Assembly (NCBI GenBank): GCA_015680685.1 | Contig: MNCI01017900.1 | Span: 419,038 to 483,037, forward strand | DNA: 64,000 nucleotides | From: Gnetum montanum | Lineage: Eukaryota; Streptophyta; Gnetopsida; Gnetales; Gnetaceae | Direction of reading: 5' to 3' | Part shown: piece by piece, positions 23,603 through 35,532 of the stretch | Numbering within the stretch: position 1 is the stretch's first letter | Layout of the letters: each line of letters opens with the position of its first letter | The notes under the pieces: model-generated | The model's database searches: none | Told to the model about the DNA's origin: nothing | Seen by the model: the letters and a program-made list of their open reading frames with translations, nothing else | Position numbers and translations under genes: made by a program

Positions 23603-24152
23603 TTATGAGGGCTTCAAAATCCTCAAGCTTAGACCATCTTTCAACCCCATAATCACCTGTCAAGCTAACCATCATGTTGGGTTCCCTTTACCATTTTATT
23701 GGTTCTATTTCTAATAAACTTGTAGGTTATTTTCCATAGCAGCATTGTTTTCAAATCCTAAAACTATTTCCTACCCTTAGGAATGGTGAATCGGATAATT
23801 GAATGAATCTCAAGATTCAAACTTTTAATCAAAACATAGACACACTGGAACTAACTAGCATGAACACTGAACATTTTTATGAATTTGAAAACTTCATTCT
23901 TGGCACGTATATATATACATTTGCCCTAGATATTAAAGGCAGAAAAGGTGTTTGAAATTGTTCTAAAGAGGGAGGCTAGGCATTTGAATTTACAAGAAGG
24001 AATTCTTTGTAAAATACATTTTGCATCAACAAAAGGATAGGGAACCTATGGAAAGCTACTACACATGCGATTACCACAGTTCTTGGTTTAGTAGTTTTAT
24101 CATTACCTTTAGTTATGATGCAGTTGGGTTGACTTGCTGGGGGTATGTTTAT
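23603..24152 (+). pseudogene. AAAP-like transporter pseudogene, copy 1, segment 2
   Basis: The end reads INKRIGNLWKATTHAITTVLG, then LVVLSLPLVMMQLG and LAGGMF, the pattern of the first membrane helix of amino acid/auxin permeases (G.LW.A..H..T.V.G..VLSL....QLGW). The Trp codon after QLG is TGA. The whole segment matches 54274-54810 and 55344-55372 of copy 2. Intron-like breaks occur upstream. The last five bases, TTTAT, are the AT3 target duplication. The family assignment rests on this one motif and is tentative. Confidence 0.55.
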
Positions 24153-24776
24153 TGATGAGTAGCAAGGTACCCCTACGCCCAACTATGCGAATCACGGGCG
24201 TTCACACGTGACTCGGTTGAATTTCGTAGACTGCAAGCACTTTGCATACACCATTACCCTAACTAGCAAAACCTTGTGTTGGAATAGTCATTATCTTCCC
24301 AACCTCACTTGTGATGTGTTTGATTGAGATGGTTAAGTGAGATTGAGGCAAATGACTTTTATGGCTTTGTTACTTATCTTCTAGGGTCTAATGCTTGGAA
24401 TAAAATGTAAGAAATGGGATATTACATAATCTATAATTATCCTAATCTATCTCTTAACTCTCCCTAGCATAAGTATCTAATCCCATCTTCCATACACATC
24501 CTGAGCATCCCCTAACCACTACTGGGCTTCCAGACATTAAGCACCACTAGGTTGCCAAGTGTTGGGTTTACATTTGAGATGGTAGTACTTATGATTTTTA
24601 CAAGCTATAAAAGAGCGATGACGATTAAAGTAATAACAATGAAAGCTTAAGGAATTATTAAAGCATAAAAATATTAAACTATTGAATGCTCAATTGACTA
24701 AGTCCAATTGCTGTAAGGAATGCTTGAAAAGCTCGTCTTTATTAGCATTCACACCAATGGGCTTAGGTACATTAGT
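24153..24776 (-). repeat. AT3 3' LTR, part 1
   Basis: The terminal part (R-U5 side), starting TGATGAG on the plus strand, cut at TTAGT by AT2. It continues at 31841. Its matching sequence in the 5' LTR begins only at AATGCTTGGAATAAAATG (43277). Confidence 0.87.
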
Positions 24777-25569
24777 TGATGAGTGGCGAGGTACCCCTAC
24801 ACTCAACCATACGAATACGAGCGTCTCATGCACGATCTGGTCAAACTCCAAGGACTAAGTGCTTACGCACCTTAATGGAACATTTAAGGTTAACTGATCA
24901 TTGTCCTCCCAAACTTACTTGTATTGTCACGGTCGTATGGTTAAGTCTAAGGTATGTGATTTTTATATATTTTATCTTTTTAACACCTATGCTAGTAGGG
25001 AAAGGTGAAGAGAACTAAATAACTAATTTTCATTAACTATTCACTAACTAAGCTTTAATTATCCTAGCATCAGTATCTATTCCCACTTGCCGCACACACC
25101 CTGAACCAGTGCAACACTACTGGGATTACCAAACGCTATTCGTTACTAGGTTACCCAATGTTACACACATGCTTGAAGCGGTCGTACTAAATGCACTTAA
25201 CTAGGAGAGTCAAGGGTTGAGAGAGATTAATTATCTAGGAAAGCATTTAAACATTTAACAATAATTAAATCCTATTTAGCTTAGTCCATATGCTGCAAGG
25301 TTTATTGGAAAGTTTGTCTTTATTGCCGTACACAAATGTGTGCTCAGGTACAATTTGCTCGAATAAAGATCCATTCACTTTGAGACTCCTACTGCGGGCA
25401 CATAGAAATTATTCTAACTCTGGAATGGTAAAACTGCTATAGTTTGGCTAAGGGTCTAGATCTAGATGATTGAACAAGGGAAAGTCGCCTCTTATTTATA
25501 GACCTGGCGGTGGGCTGCGATGTCGCATACGCAATATCGCAGGAGCTGATGCGATATTGTAGCTCATCA
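24777..25569 (-). repeat. AT2 3' LTR
   Basis: 793 bp, TGATGAG...CTCATCA, followed by the minus-strand polypurine tract (TACCCCCATGACT at 25570). The GATATC-type U3 palindromes are at about 25510-25560, next to a TATAAATAAG TATA box (minus). Confidence 0.9.
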
Positions 25570-27420
25570 TACCCCCATGACTAAATGAAAACTCATCCTC
25601 AAGTTCCTTACAAAATATTAGGAAGGTATGGGATTATTGACTTGAATGATACTAATGGTGAATGGGGTGACATGTGAATGGATCATCATTACAAAACATG
25701 ACAAATTAGTGTTCATGACAACAAGAGTGAACACTATACACATTTGACATCCAGCCATATTTGGCAGCTGAGAGAGAAGAGAGAAGAGAGAGAGAAAAGA
25801 AGTCTATTGCTGCTGATGCCAAGATTGCACCATTCATTATCCATCCATAAGCGCATCATCAATCTTGTTCCTTGCATAACTACTTCAGCACCAGTCCATT
25901 CCAAGTGTTCCCTCCAAATCCAATCCGTTGTTGTATGATTTCCATCTGCACACATCTGATATTAGCGAGGGTAAATGAATCACAATGCAGTTAATACCTT
26001 GCCTCATTGTAAGGTCCATTGGCTGAGTTATGATATGGCTAATGCAGATCTGGAGATATAATACTGGTGGCTACTCAAGGTGTAGGGGTTAGGAGAAAAT
26101 CGAAAAAATTGGACCAGGATCCCCATGACTGAGAGCAAACCTCCAGTAGCGAGAGAATGGAAAAAGATAAGGAACAAGAAAGATGCAAAAAAAAAGAAAG
26201 AACGGCAACCTTGATAAAATGGATGTCAAAGATGGAGATGAGCAAAATAAATGGTGATTGTGAAAATGTTTAAGGGAAAAAAATTAACGGATGCACCAAA
26301 TAAGAATTCCAGTGGGTCCTCCCCAAAGTAGGCTCATGCCCTTAATGCCCTGACAATCCCACATTCAAAGAGTCCGTAGGCTTTAGGAATGTCATTTGGA
26401 GACAAGAGTTAAAGTCTTAACCACAAGAGTTTACCAAAAATAAAACAATGCATTAACCAAAATATGGACTACTGATATAACTGGCAATGAGGTGAAAGAT
26501 GGAGAAAGAATGATGGAAAGAAAAGAATGGAATGGAATCTCAAGAACAAGGTGGTGTACAACCCCTTGTGTGTTAATGGTTAATGTGACTTATTAGATTT
26601 CATTCCAAATCCAGCCTCAAACCAACCACAACCAATGACTTCACATTAATACATTTGGCCAATCCATCCACTTGAAGTAACCAGAATGCTTTCGCCAAAA
26701 AGTCACCACCATTCCGACAAAACAAGAAAGGAGAAAGTAGGAAGCGTGGAAGGGCCTTAGTTAGAGGGAAATTTTTATTTAATTCCATAACCAGTGCTTG
26801 TAGCCTAGATGATTATTCCATCTAAGGGATGTGCTTTGAATTTCCACTATTTTTTTATGCGTAAGAACCACACTATGCAAAGACTTATTATTTTTATTAG
26901 CTCAGCTTCCTAATAATGGAGCAGCATTGGAATGGTATGGGAGATTAAAAAAAAAACATCCAAGAGCCCAAGAGAATTGCCAGCACAAATGCATCAAGTT
27001 CCCTTAAAGTCACACCCTTTTCAGTCCTTGAGTCCTTCCTTAGTTTGAGAAATGCCCAGTCACTGATTCGTTGATAGTTCTTATTAGTGAGAAAGGGACT
27101 GTACAGTTCCAAGCCAAGAGAGACCATAGAAATTCATGGATGCATGGATGACGTAGACTCATTGCCTGCTATATCAAAAGAACCATACCCAAGTATCAAC
27201 ATCATCACTCAAAGGTAAAAATCAAACATTAGGAATCAATGGAATACAGTTCATACCACCATCAGGAGCACTTATTAGGTGATGAATCAAACAAAATAAA
27301 CAAACACACAAAGAAATGAAAGAGTATAAACGATGTTGTAAAACAAAAACAAGAAAATTTAAAGAAACTTGTAAAACAAAAATGTGTAAAACAAAAACTT
27401 TAAAAAGGAACTGAGGGCCT
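25570..27420 (-). other. AT2 non-coding 3' region with short ORF start
   Basis: Homologous to 16397-18334 of AT1 and to 62623 onward in AT4. A minus-strand acceptor TGTGTGCAG immediately precedes ATG 25945, which opens MEIIQQRIGFGGNTWN and then meets a stop. The ATG-to-LTR distance is 376 bp, against 360 in AT1 and 383 in AT4. Confidence 0.6.
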
Positions 27421-28840
27421 CGATTGATTAGCATAGGTGGCCATCTCCCCCATGACTGAGTTGAAAGGGAGAGATCCGAAATGATGAGCAAGGTCATCCC
27501 TTCTCTGATGTGCTATGTGCATAGATCATCCTAAATTCATGATAAGGTTTGGTCTGTTGCACACAAACTAGTATTCTCCTATCAGAGTACTCATTTGAAT
27601 TTTTTAGGAGTTTCCAACTTCCCCCAATTGGTGTTTTCAGGTTAAGGGTTGAAAGTTGGCAACACTCATACTCCAGTGCATCTATGCTTTCGATGTGTGT
27701 GCACATTGTTCCCTCAGTTAGTTCCATGCATATTGGTGAGTTTCTCTCTTAATTAGCTGTCAACCACTGGGTGTTTTCTTGTTGTGTGGTTGCTACATAC
27801 AGGCACCTTTGTATGTTAACCTCTGGTGCACACTGGTTGCATGCAGGAAATTCTAAACATTCTTGTACGCAATCACACCCTATGTCACAGTATGTGATGC
27901 ATGGAACTCTCTTCCTCTCGATCTTCTCAAAAGTGTTTTCCTTAGATATTTCCAAGGAAAGATCACGGATTCCTAGGCATGTGTTTATGGTACTTAGCCA
28001 TGCCCTCCCCTTTATTATTGGGAAGTCCCCTTTGTCATTCTTTACTTGTATCACTAGGAAATCAGCTGGGTATGACCAACCACACACAGTGGTAACAATG
28101 TCCTCCACTAGTCCCAAGGGAACAGTGATGAACTGGTCAGCCAACTCTAAGCAAATATTGCTCTTCTTTAGTGGAGGCAGGTTCCAGGGTTTATACATCT
28201 CTTGTGATATTAAGTTGACTCCAGAACCTGAGTCCAGAAGAGCTTTACAAGGTTCATTCCCAGTGACTTGGAGATAAATTAAAGGGCCTCCAAGGTTAGA
28301 GAATTTCCTGGGAAGGTGGCCCTCCTTGATCCAGTCAGTGATAGTATGTGTTAACATAACCGTATGTGTTGAGCTCTATTTTTGGTTTGAAGGAAGCTCT
28401 AAAGCCTTATTTGATGGAAAAGCATTCATTGGCTCAACCTCTTGTGGTTGTGAGAGCTTGTTTGGATTGTTGGTCCTGAAGAAAGTTCTTCTCCTTGTAC
28501 AGTTGTCAGAACTAGTAGTAGGTTGAAGGTTTACAGCTCTCGTAGCATTGTGTTGCTGCAATTGAGTGGGGAGTTTCCTTTGCATTGCTAGAGTGGGTGG
28601 TAATGGAGCAATCAGTGTGAGACTTGCGGATGGATTTGGAGGATGGTATGTGTGTGGTGTGTCTCTCCCAGGAGAAGGATTTCTATAATACTCCCAAGCT
28701 TGGTAGTGACGTTGTGGTGTCATGTGATCAATAGAGTCATGTGGAGAGATTGGCTGCTGCACATAATAGCCATATGGATCCGGTTGTCGGTAAGGGTATT
28801 GTTGCCTTGGCGATGGCATCCCCCATGACTGTGGGTATTT
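27420..28840 (-). pseudogene. AT2 linker and aspartic protease
   Basis: Linker PRQQYPYRQPDPYGYYVQ and following (28819-28376), then protease (28357-27749): ALLDSGSGVNLISQEMY, VPLGLVEDIVTTVCGW, GDFPIIKGRAWLS. The active-site DSG is intact and the 202-codon reading frame is unbroken, the best preserved protease in the window. The tail (MELTEGTMCTHIESIDALEY, 27727 on) runs into LSHGGDGHLC, the post-integrase motif of AT3, without RT or integrase. Confidence 0.85.
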
Positions 28841-30893
28841 CCACTGTTGGTGTTGCTTAATAGGTTGTGGTGGAGTTCCACTTGGATAATACGTTAATGG
28901 TTGGTGGAACTACCATGGGTTACCTTGGGGATAAGGTAACCATCGGGGTGCTTGCCATTTGTTAGGTTGTGGGTTAAGTGCATACACCCTAGACTCCTAC
29001 AGATGTGATATTACTGGGCAACATCCCTTAGGATGGTCATATTGACATATTTCACATCCACCATCATTGTCCGTATCAGAATCCACAACTTCTTCGATAA
29101 TGGTCATTTTACCCTTACCTTTGTTATGTGCATAGTCCAAATCCCTCTTTTTCTTTTTATCATGGTCACTACTTCGCTCCTTAGACTCCTCTACAATTTT
29201 TAGAATGGTTTCAAATCTACTATCTAAGGAGTCTCACATTTGATCTACCTTTGCTGACACTTCTATTGTTAATTTTTGGAGTGGCAAGGTTTTCCTATTC
29301 ACCAACTCTTCAAGTGGTAACTCTTCCTCCTCCTCACAGAATCTCACTCCCCTTTTTTAGAGGAAAGGATCACGATTGTACTCTTCTGCACTTTCTCTCT
29401 TACATAGCTCTCCTGCTTCCTTAGCTACTTGCTCCAAAAATCTATGAATCTGATGGGACCTAAGCTCTGATAATCTCCCTTGGGCATATGTTCCAAGGGT
29501 TCTCCTGGTTTCATGCCTAAGTCCATCTACAAGATGGCGTAGTTGATCCTACTGCGAGTAACCATGGCCCAGGCAACGATGTAACAGTGCATGTATCGGC
29601 CCATGGCAACATCCAAAGGTTCATGAGTTCCCTGCTTCCATCCCTAGATTTGCTTTCGCAGGTTGGACACTAGGGAGTATGTTTGATACTTATCGTTAAA
29701 TAGTTCTAGCATCGTACTCCACCTTCAAATGGATTCCGATTCTAAGGACCGATACCAGCTTTCCGCTTCTTTTACTAGTGTCCTTGGAAATAACTTTAAT
29801 TTTTTCCACTCATTCTCAATGTTCTACAAGGCACATGCATCGTGAAATGCTTCTAAGTGGTTCTGAGGATTAGCGTTGTATCCCCCCTCAAATCGTGGGA
29901 TACTATTCATGTCCAACCTCTTGATCCTGCTATCTTTTTGGTGCCTTGTAGGAATTTTAATGGCGTCTGTGATGTCTAACATGCTTCGGATTGCAAGTAG
30001 AGGTTCTTCGTGGTCATTTCTCTTATAGCATCTATGATGTCTATGCAGTTCCCTACTTTCCCTTCTTCCATGCCTTGATTCTCTAGAGTGCCCTCGTCCT
30101 TGCTCTCGACTCTCTCGTCGAGGTTTCTCACTTTGTTTACCCTTATCCTCATGGTTAGGTTCCTTATGACTGCATCCTAATACTGAAGGAGAGGGTGAAT
30201 GAACAATGAATGTGAAGAAGAAGGAGAACCATCGCTATGACAATGTTTCCTACCTTCTCTTCGATGGTCCCGGCTGCGATCGTGATGACGATCAAAATGC
30301 CTGCCCTTATCACGTGTTTGTGTTCCCTTGTTGAACACTTGGTGTTCATGGGGATCAGAACCAGGATTGTGAATCGTGAAGTGAAGGTTCTGATACACCA
30401 CCTCCTCACCATTGTTAGGAGTAGGAACATTGTTTTTTGAAGAACCTATTGAAATAGGTTCACCACCCTCAATTTCGCTTATGACGGGTGAAGTATTATG
30501 GGGTCCTTTGCCCTTAAACGATGTATAATATCTCTCTTGTTGTAAGTCCTGTTGACGTTGCACTTCTATGGGATGGTAGTCCCTTTCTTGGTGCTCGCAT
30601 GCAACATATTCTACATATAACTGTGACATGACCATTCGTGCAAGGGCATGAAGGAGCATGTTGGGGATTGCTCAGTCTGGAGGCAACACTATGTTACCCT
30701 CCAAGTCTCTTCAACATAGTTGCTCATCTTGATGCAGGATAAAGGTAAAGTCAGGTACATATTCATCATGATGAATATATAGCACTCGGAACTATTGAGG
30801 AACTGGCAGTTCTTGGTTATGTGTGTTGTGCCGCCGATTGTCTCTAGTGTTGTTCCTAGGCGGTGAAGTGCTTTTGTGCGAAGAAGAAGACAT
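28841..30893 (-). pseudogene. AT2 gag
   Basis: It starts MSSSSHKSTSPPRNNTRDN at ATG 30893. An open segment of 160 codons (30659-30177) covers the matrix-side part (HQERDYHPIEVQRQQ), then a charged Arg/His/Ser stretch. The capsid domain (about 29960-29450) is frameshifted. The zinc-knuckle-like motif CEICQYDHPKGCC lies at 29016-29058. Homologous to AT1 13062-15073 and AT3 43255-41700. Confidence 0.8.
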
Positions 30894-31038
30894 TTTTGTC
30901 TTGTTTGGTGTGTTGTTTACCATTATGTTATTTTTCTCTTGATTAACCCTAAGGGTTCATTCTAGATCCCAAAAATATGAATGATTTCCTATGTTCTACA
31001 TAGCACACATACAACTAAGTCCTTGGCAACGGCGCCAA

Positions 31039-31835
31039 TGATGAGTAGTGAGGCACCCCTACACTCAACCATATGAATACGAGCATCTCATGCGCGATCC
31101 GGTCAAACTCCAAGGACTAAGTGCTTACGCGCCTTAATGGAACACTTAAGGTTAACCAATCGTTATCCTCCCAAACTTACTTGTATTGTTACAGTCATAT
31201 GGTTAAGTAAGTCTGAGGTTTGTGATTTTCATATCTTTTATCTTTTTAACGCCTATGCTAGTAGGGAAAGGTGAAGAGAACAAAATAACCAATTTCCATT
31301 AACTATTCACTAACTAATCTTTGATTATCCTAGCATCAGTATCCATTCCCACTTGCCACACACACCCTAAACCAGTGCAACACTACTGGGATTACCAAAT
31401 GCTATTCGTTATTGGGTTACCAAGTGTTACACATGTGCTCGAAGTGGTCATACTGAATGCACTTAACTAGGAGAGTCAAGGGTTGAGAGAGATTAATTAT
31501 CTAGGAAAGCATTTAAACATTTAACAATAATTAAATCCTATTTAGCTTAGTCCATATGCTGCAAGGTTTATCAGAAAGTTCGTCTTTATTGCCGTACACA
31601 AATGTGTGCTTAGGTACATTTTTCTCGAATAAAGATTCGTTCACTTTGAGACTCCTACTGTGGGCACATGGAAATTATCCTAACTATGGAATGGTAAAAT
31701 TGCTATAGTTTGGCTAAGGGTCTAGATCTAGATGATTGAACAAGGGAAAGTTACCTCTTATTTATAGACCTGGCGGTGGGTTGCGATATCACGTACGTGA
31801 TATCGCAGGGGCCAATGCGATATCGCGACTCATCA
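31039..31835 (-). repeat. AT2 5' LTR
   Basis: 797 bp, followed by the TTAGT duplication. U3 palindromes at about 31779-31828 include CGATATCACGTACGTGATAT-like sequence. The inner end is adjacent to the PBS at 31021-31038. Confidence 0.9.
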
Positions 31836-31840
31836 TTAGT

Positions 31841-32122
31841 GCTCGAATAAAGAGCTGGACACCTTTCTCACACCTACTACGGGTACTTGGAAAATATTCT
31901 AACTCTTGCAAAGACAAACTATAAAAGCTTCGCTACAACTACCAAAAAGGTACCTAAGTGTGGCCGAAGCACACTTATTTATAGGCTAGAACAGGCTCTG
32001 CGTAAATGAGGCCATGTAGACACATGGACAGATGCATCGACGAGGCCACGTCAACGCAGCAGCGTATACAGGGCCCCGTATACACAGCCTAGTCGACGCA
32101 TCGACTATTTAGCTCTTCATCA
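31841..32122 (-). repeat. AT3 3' LTR, part 2 (U3)
   Basis: It continues LTR 24153-24776 beyond AT2. On the minus strand U3 carries TTGACGTGGC and GTATACGGGGCCCTGTATAC blocks, then CCTATAAATAAG. It ends CTTCATCA, then the polypurine tract TACCCCCATGACT. It lacks the GATATC palindromes of AT1 and AT2. Confidence 0.87.
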
Positions 32123-32389
32123 TACCCCCATGACTAAGTAAAAACTTATCCTCGAGTTTCATTACAATTTGGAAGGTATGAAATTTTCATTACAACACAC
32201 ATGACTCGACACACATGACACAACACACATGATACAACACCAATTTTACCGATGCACCAAGTGCCCAAGTGTATAGAGAGGGACAAATTACAAAAATGGT
32301 GGTGTTCAGAAAAAAAATTGAACACCCTGATGATCCTAGATTCTTTGCTGTGCTCAAAGGTGCAAAAATTGCTGCAGAAGATCACATCG

Positions 32390-35240
32390 TCCCTAGTGGC
32401 AATGGTTCTGATGGACCTTCACCAGCCTCTGGTGCATGTGGTAGTGGTGGCGTAGACGATGGTTGCCCTGCAACAACTACAACTTCCGGAGGCAACCAGA
32501 AAGCCTCCAAGAGAGCCCTCATTTTCTCTTCCTTGCTTCTAGGATTGTTCACTATCCAAACAGCTTCACCAATGTGTGCCAGGACTAGAACCTTCCAAGG
32601 GCATGGAAGTGCAGGGAAGAGTTCTTTCAGATTAGATTAACAAACTAGGCCGCAAACTATTTTTGTTCGATGTCAAATGCTTGGATTGATGTCTATAGCT
32701 GCTGGTAGTTGTTCATTCATCAGGCCAAGTTCTCAGCGACCTCACGCTGCCCTTCAAAATGCATGCGAAGAACCTTGAGTTCCGCATTTGCTGCTTCCAA
32801 TTTTTGTTTTGTCACTTTATGTGCTTGGAACTTGCCCTTATATAAAGAATACGAGGTGTCCACTTGCTTTTCTAGATCATACATCAGTCTTCTAGCTATT
32901 AGCATAGCTAGGTTTGCATAGCAAAGGTTGGCCAACTCCATGTACTCTATCATTTCTTCAATCTGTAATTCCTTGAGGCAAATTTTAGCCTGGTTGTAGA
33001 CATTCAACCCATAAAAGATGGGTTGCCACACCTTGCCTCCTTCTCGAAGCTGTTGGAGTGCTTGGTTCAATTTGGCTTTGGTGACTTGAATATGCTTTTC
33101 ATTCACTTTCTTCTGTAATCCCACTTGGTCCCTGTAATGATATTTAACTTTCTTAAACTTAAGGACTTCACTTTTCCAAGTGGCAATTTCGATGGTTGAT
33201 TTCTGTCACAAGGCACAAACCTCCTCCATAGATAGATTTCGATTTTTAGTGGCCAACCTCCTCACATCAACGTTCACCCTAGCTAGCTCTTCCTGTTGTT
33301 GGTGGATAAAGCTTTTCATGTGCTAATTTTCATCACCAACATTGCACAAGAAATGAATTTTCGTGGTCAACCTAACATTCTCTTGGCAAACCTCTGTCAA
33401 GTCCTTATGTAGATGATATGCACAAACGTCTGCCAAGGACTTATCAAAGATCACTGACTTTCGCTTATCCTCAATTATCTGGAGTTTGACTTGAAGCTGT
33501 TGAAAACCTTCATCTCTGGTGAGTTCATAGTTGAGGAGAGCTAGATTAGCAAGTTGGGCCCTTAATTGGGCAACTTCTATTGCCAAGCATTGACAATTGA
33601 CTTGAGCAACTTCAAGTTGCCTTTCCAAGATGAGGCTCTTACCCCTTGCTGAGAGCAACTCCGATTGGGTTACAATGATGTTATCCGGAAGATCAAAGAC
33701 ATCCAGAAGCAGTTGCCCGGTTCCCACTAGTCGATCCAATAGTTCTTCATGTTAGGTTGCATCGATCTTGCTATGTGAAGTCCCAATGGATGTCTTTATA
33801 TCTTCAAATCCATGTACATTCGGTACAGGTGCCACTAGTGCATTAAGGACCGTAACAATTGTGTCAGCAACCACTTTAGCCACAATCTCCTATCCCTGGT
33901 GCTGCATCACCAAGACTATCACCCCCTCTCCATCCTCTAAGCATACCAAAAAAGTAGCGGCATTTCCTAAAATTTTAGGGAATAACTGTTGGATGGATAT
34001 CGTTACTTCTCGGACACTCGGATCAGTTCTTGCAGGTACTTATGTTCGGGCAACAGAGAACATTGACCCTACCCTTCCTAGCAGACTTACTGATCAATCC
34101 ACTTGCTCCAGGTGGCTCATTGTAAGGTGATAGACGGAAGGGTTCTCCTCCACTAGTCCCTCTATATTGCTCCTGTTGGCTCAAGAGTAATTGTCGGATT
34201 TCACATATATGTTTTGCAATGATTTGCAAACCCGACTTCATTGTTTGCATAGGTGGTGGAGGTGGTTGCTGCTCTTCCTCAATTTGTGTGGTGGCCAAAG
34301 TCCTGTCTTTCATCATTTCTTATCATGAGGCAATCAGTTCATGGTGAAGTGTATCATTGGCATAGCATGCTATCCCTACCCATTTGCATAATTTCTTGAT
34401 TAAGCAGGGAAAGGGTAGAACCCATCTTCCACGTTTGCTTTCAGTGAATCTTTTCTAAATCTCTAAAAATAATAATTGTGGACGGCTCATTTGGAATTTT
34501 ATAATTAGAGCAACACATGCACAAGTGAAGAAGGTAGTGATCTTGCTAGGTCTCACTGTTGGGTTCAAGTGGTAAGACGCAATCTTTGAATATACCCTCT
34601 TCACAATGGTCAAAGTGTCAAACTCTTTGCGATCCACCCCATAGCACCGCCTGATCCATTCTCCTTTTACCTCGAGATCTACTTTCTTAGGAATCTCTAC
34701 CACATCAGCTCCGATCTCAGGCAACCCCACAGCTTGTGCGATCACTTCCATAGAGTAAGAGACATAGATGTCCTTGATTCTTACTCTGGACCCCAGTTGC
34801 CGATTTGTCCAGAAGAGGTAAGTCTCTCCTAAGTACCATTCACCACTGGATGTAATGATTGACCACATAGGAGAGTTATTCAATTGGAGCCTCACCTCTT
34901 CTAGTGCATTCTCAAGGAATGGTCCAAAGTTTAACTATTGCAAGACCATTCATTGCACCTCCCTTGGCCTGATAGCGTCGAGACATGCCTAGGTTAAGGT
35001 GACCTCAAGCTACGACGTTATTGCCAGAGTCTCATCCCCTTGTGATTGTTTGCTGGGGATCTCCTCTTCAAGAATCTGATGAAAAAATTCCACATCAAGC
35101 CCTTTGTGAAGGGGGCCAATTGCATGGGAGCCCTCTACATACTTTGGGTGTTGCACACCTCGTCCTCTTCCCATTCATGGCTGTTTGTCCCTTGGTTGTG
35201 ATGGTCCTTATCCCCTTAGATGCCTTGGTTTCGGTGCCAT
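32390..35240 (-). pseudogene. AT3 post-integrase ORF (transposon-protein-like N-terminus, coiled-coil C-terminus)
   Basis: It starts MAPKPRHLRG at ATG 35240, directly behind a splice-acceptor-like TTTGATTGCAG. The middle (34895-34455, 146 codons open) reads WSIITSSGEWYLGETYLFW, VRIKDIYVSYSMEVIAQAVG, then YHLNPTVRPSKITTF. This pattern resembles the 'putative plant transposon protein' domain found with Athila-type elements (inference). A Pro-run (QQPPPPPMQ) follows, then two coiled-coil-like stretches (33739-33323, 33124-32720; LERQLEVAQVNCQCLAIEV, KQKLEAANAELKVLR). The tail matches 15-300. Frameshifts near 33740-34020 and several stops show decay. It sits where Athila elements carry an env-like ORF, but no membrane segment was seen. 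Confidence 0.6.
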
Positions 35241-35498
35241 CTGCAATCAAACATAACCACTAATTAATATTGTGCATAAGTTGCTCAAAATGGCCTTCAT
35301 ACACCTTCTCAGTTTGACTAAGTTATGGTGCTGGCACATGCATCCCATTAAATTTCCTAGAGTATTAGTTGATGGGTTAGAACTAAAAACAATAAGACAT
35401 GAGTTGGAGGTTAAACTATTTTTTTGTTCCTTCCCTTAAGAGGTGTTAAGCCTTTATTGATTTTAATTATAAGTAATTAATTAATTTTAATAGACCTC

Positions 35499-35499
<1 letters not shown>

Positions 35500-35530
<31 letters not shown>
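35500..35530. repeat. Homopolymer of 31 C (G on the element's coding strand)
   Basis: An uninterrupted run of C directly seen. On the minus strand it is a G run. Length is uncertain in any assembly. Confidence 0.9.

Positions 35531-35532
<2 letters not shown>

Larger units (their letters stand above)
24777..31835 (-). mobile_element. AT2: non-autonomous Athila-like element nested in the AT3 LTR
   Basis: Target duplication TTAGT at 24772-24776 and 31836-31840, both exact. LTRs 24777-25569 and 31039-31835. The PBS, TTGGCGCCGTTGCCAAGG on the minus strand (31021-31038), is the type found in Athila elements. The internal region is 5.47 kb. As in AT1, gag and protease lead straight into the non-coding 3' region; RT, RNase H, integrase and the large post-integrase ORF are missing. 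It inserted after AT3. Confidence 0.92.

Noticed and set aside
32269-32640. 123-codon plus-strand ORF with a Ser/Gly-rich middle
   Set aside because: Antisense to the tail of the AT3 post-integrase ORF, whose minus-strand frame matches 15-300.
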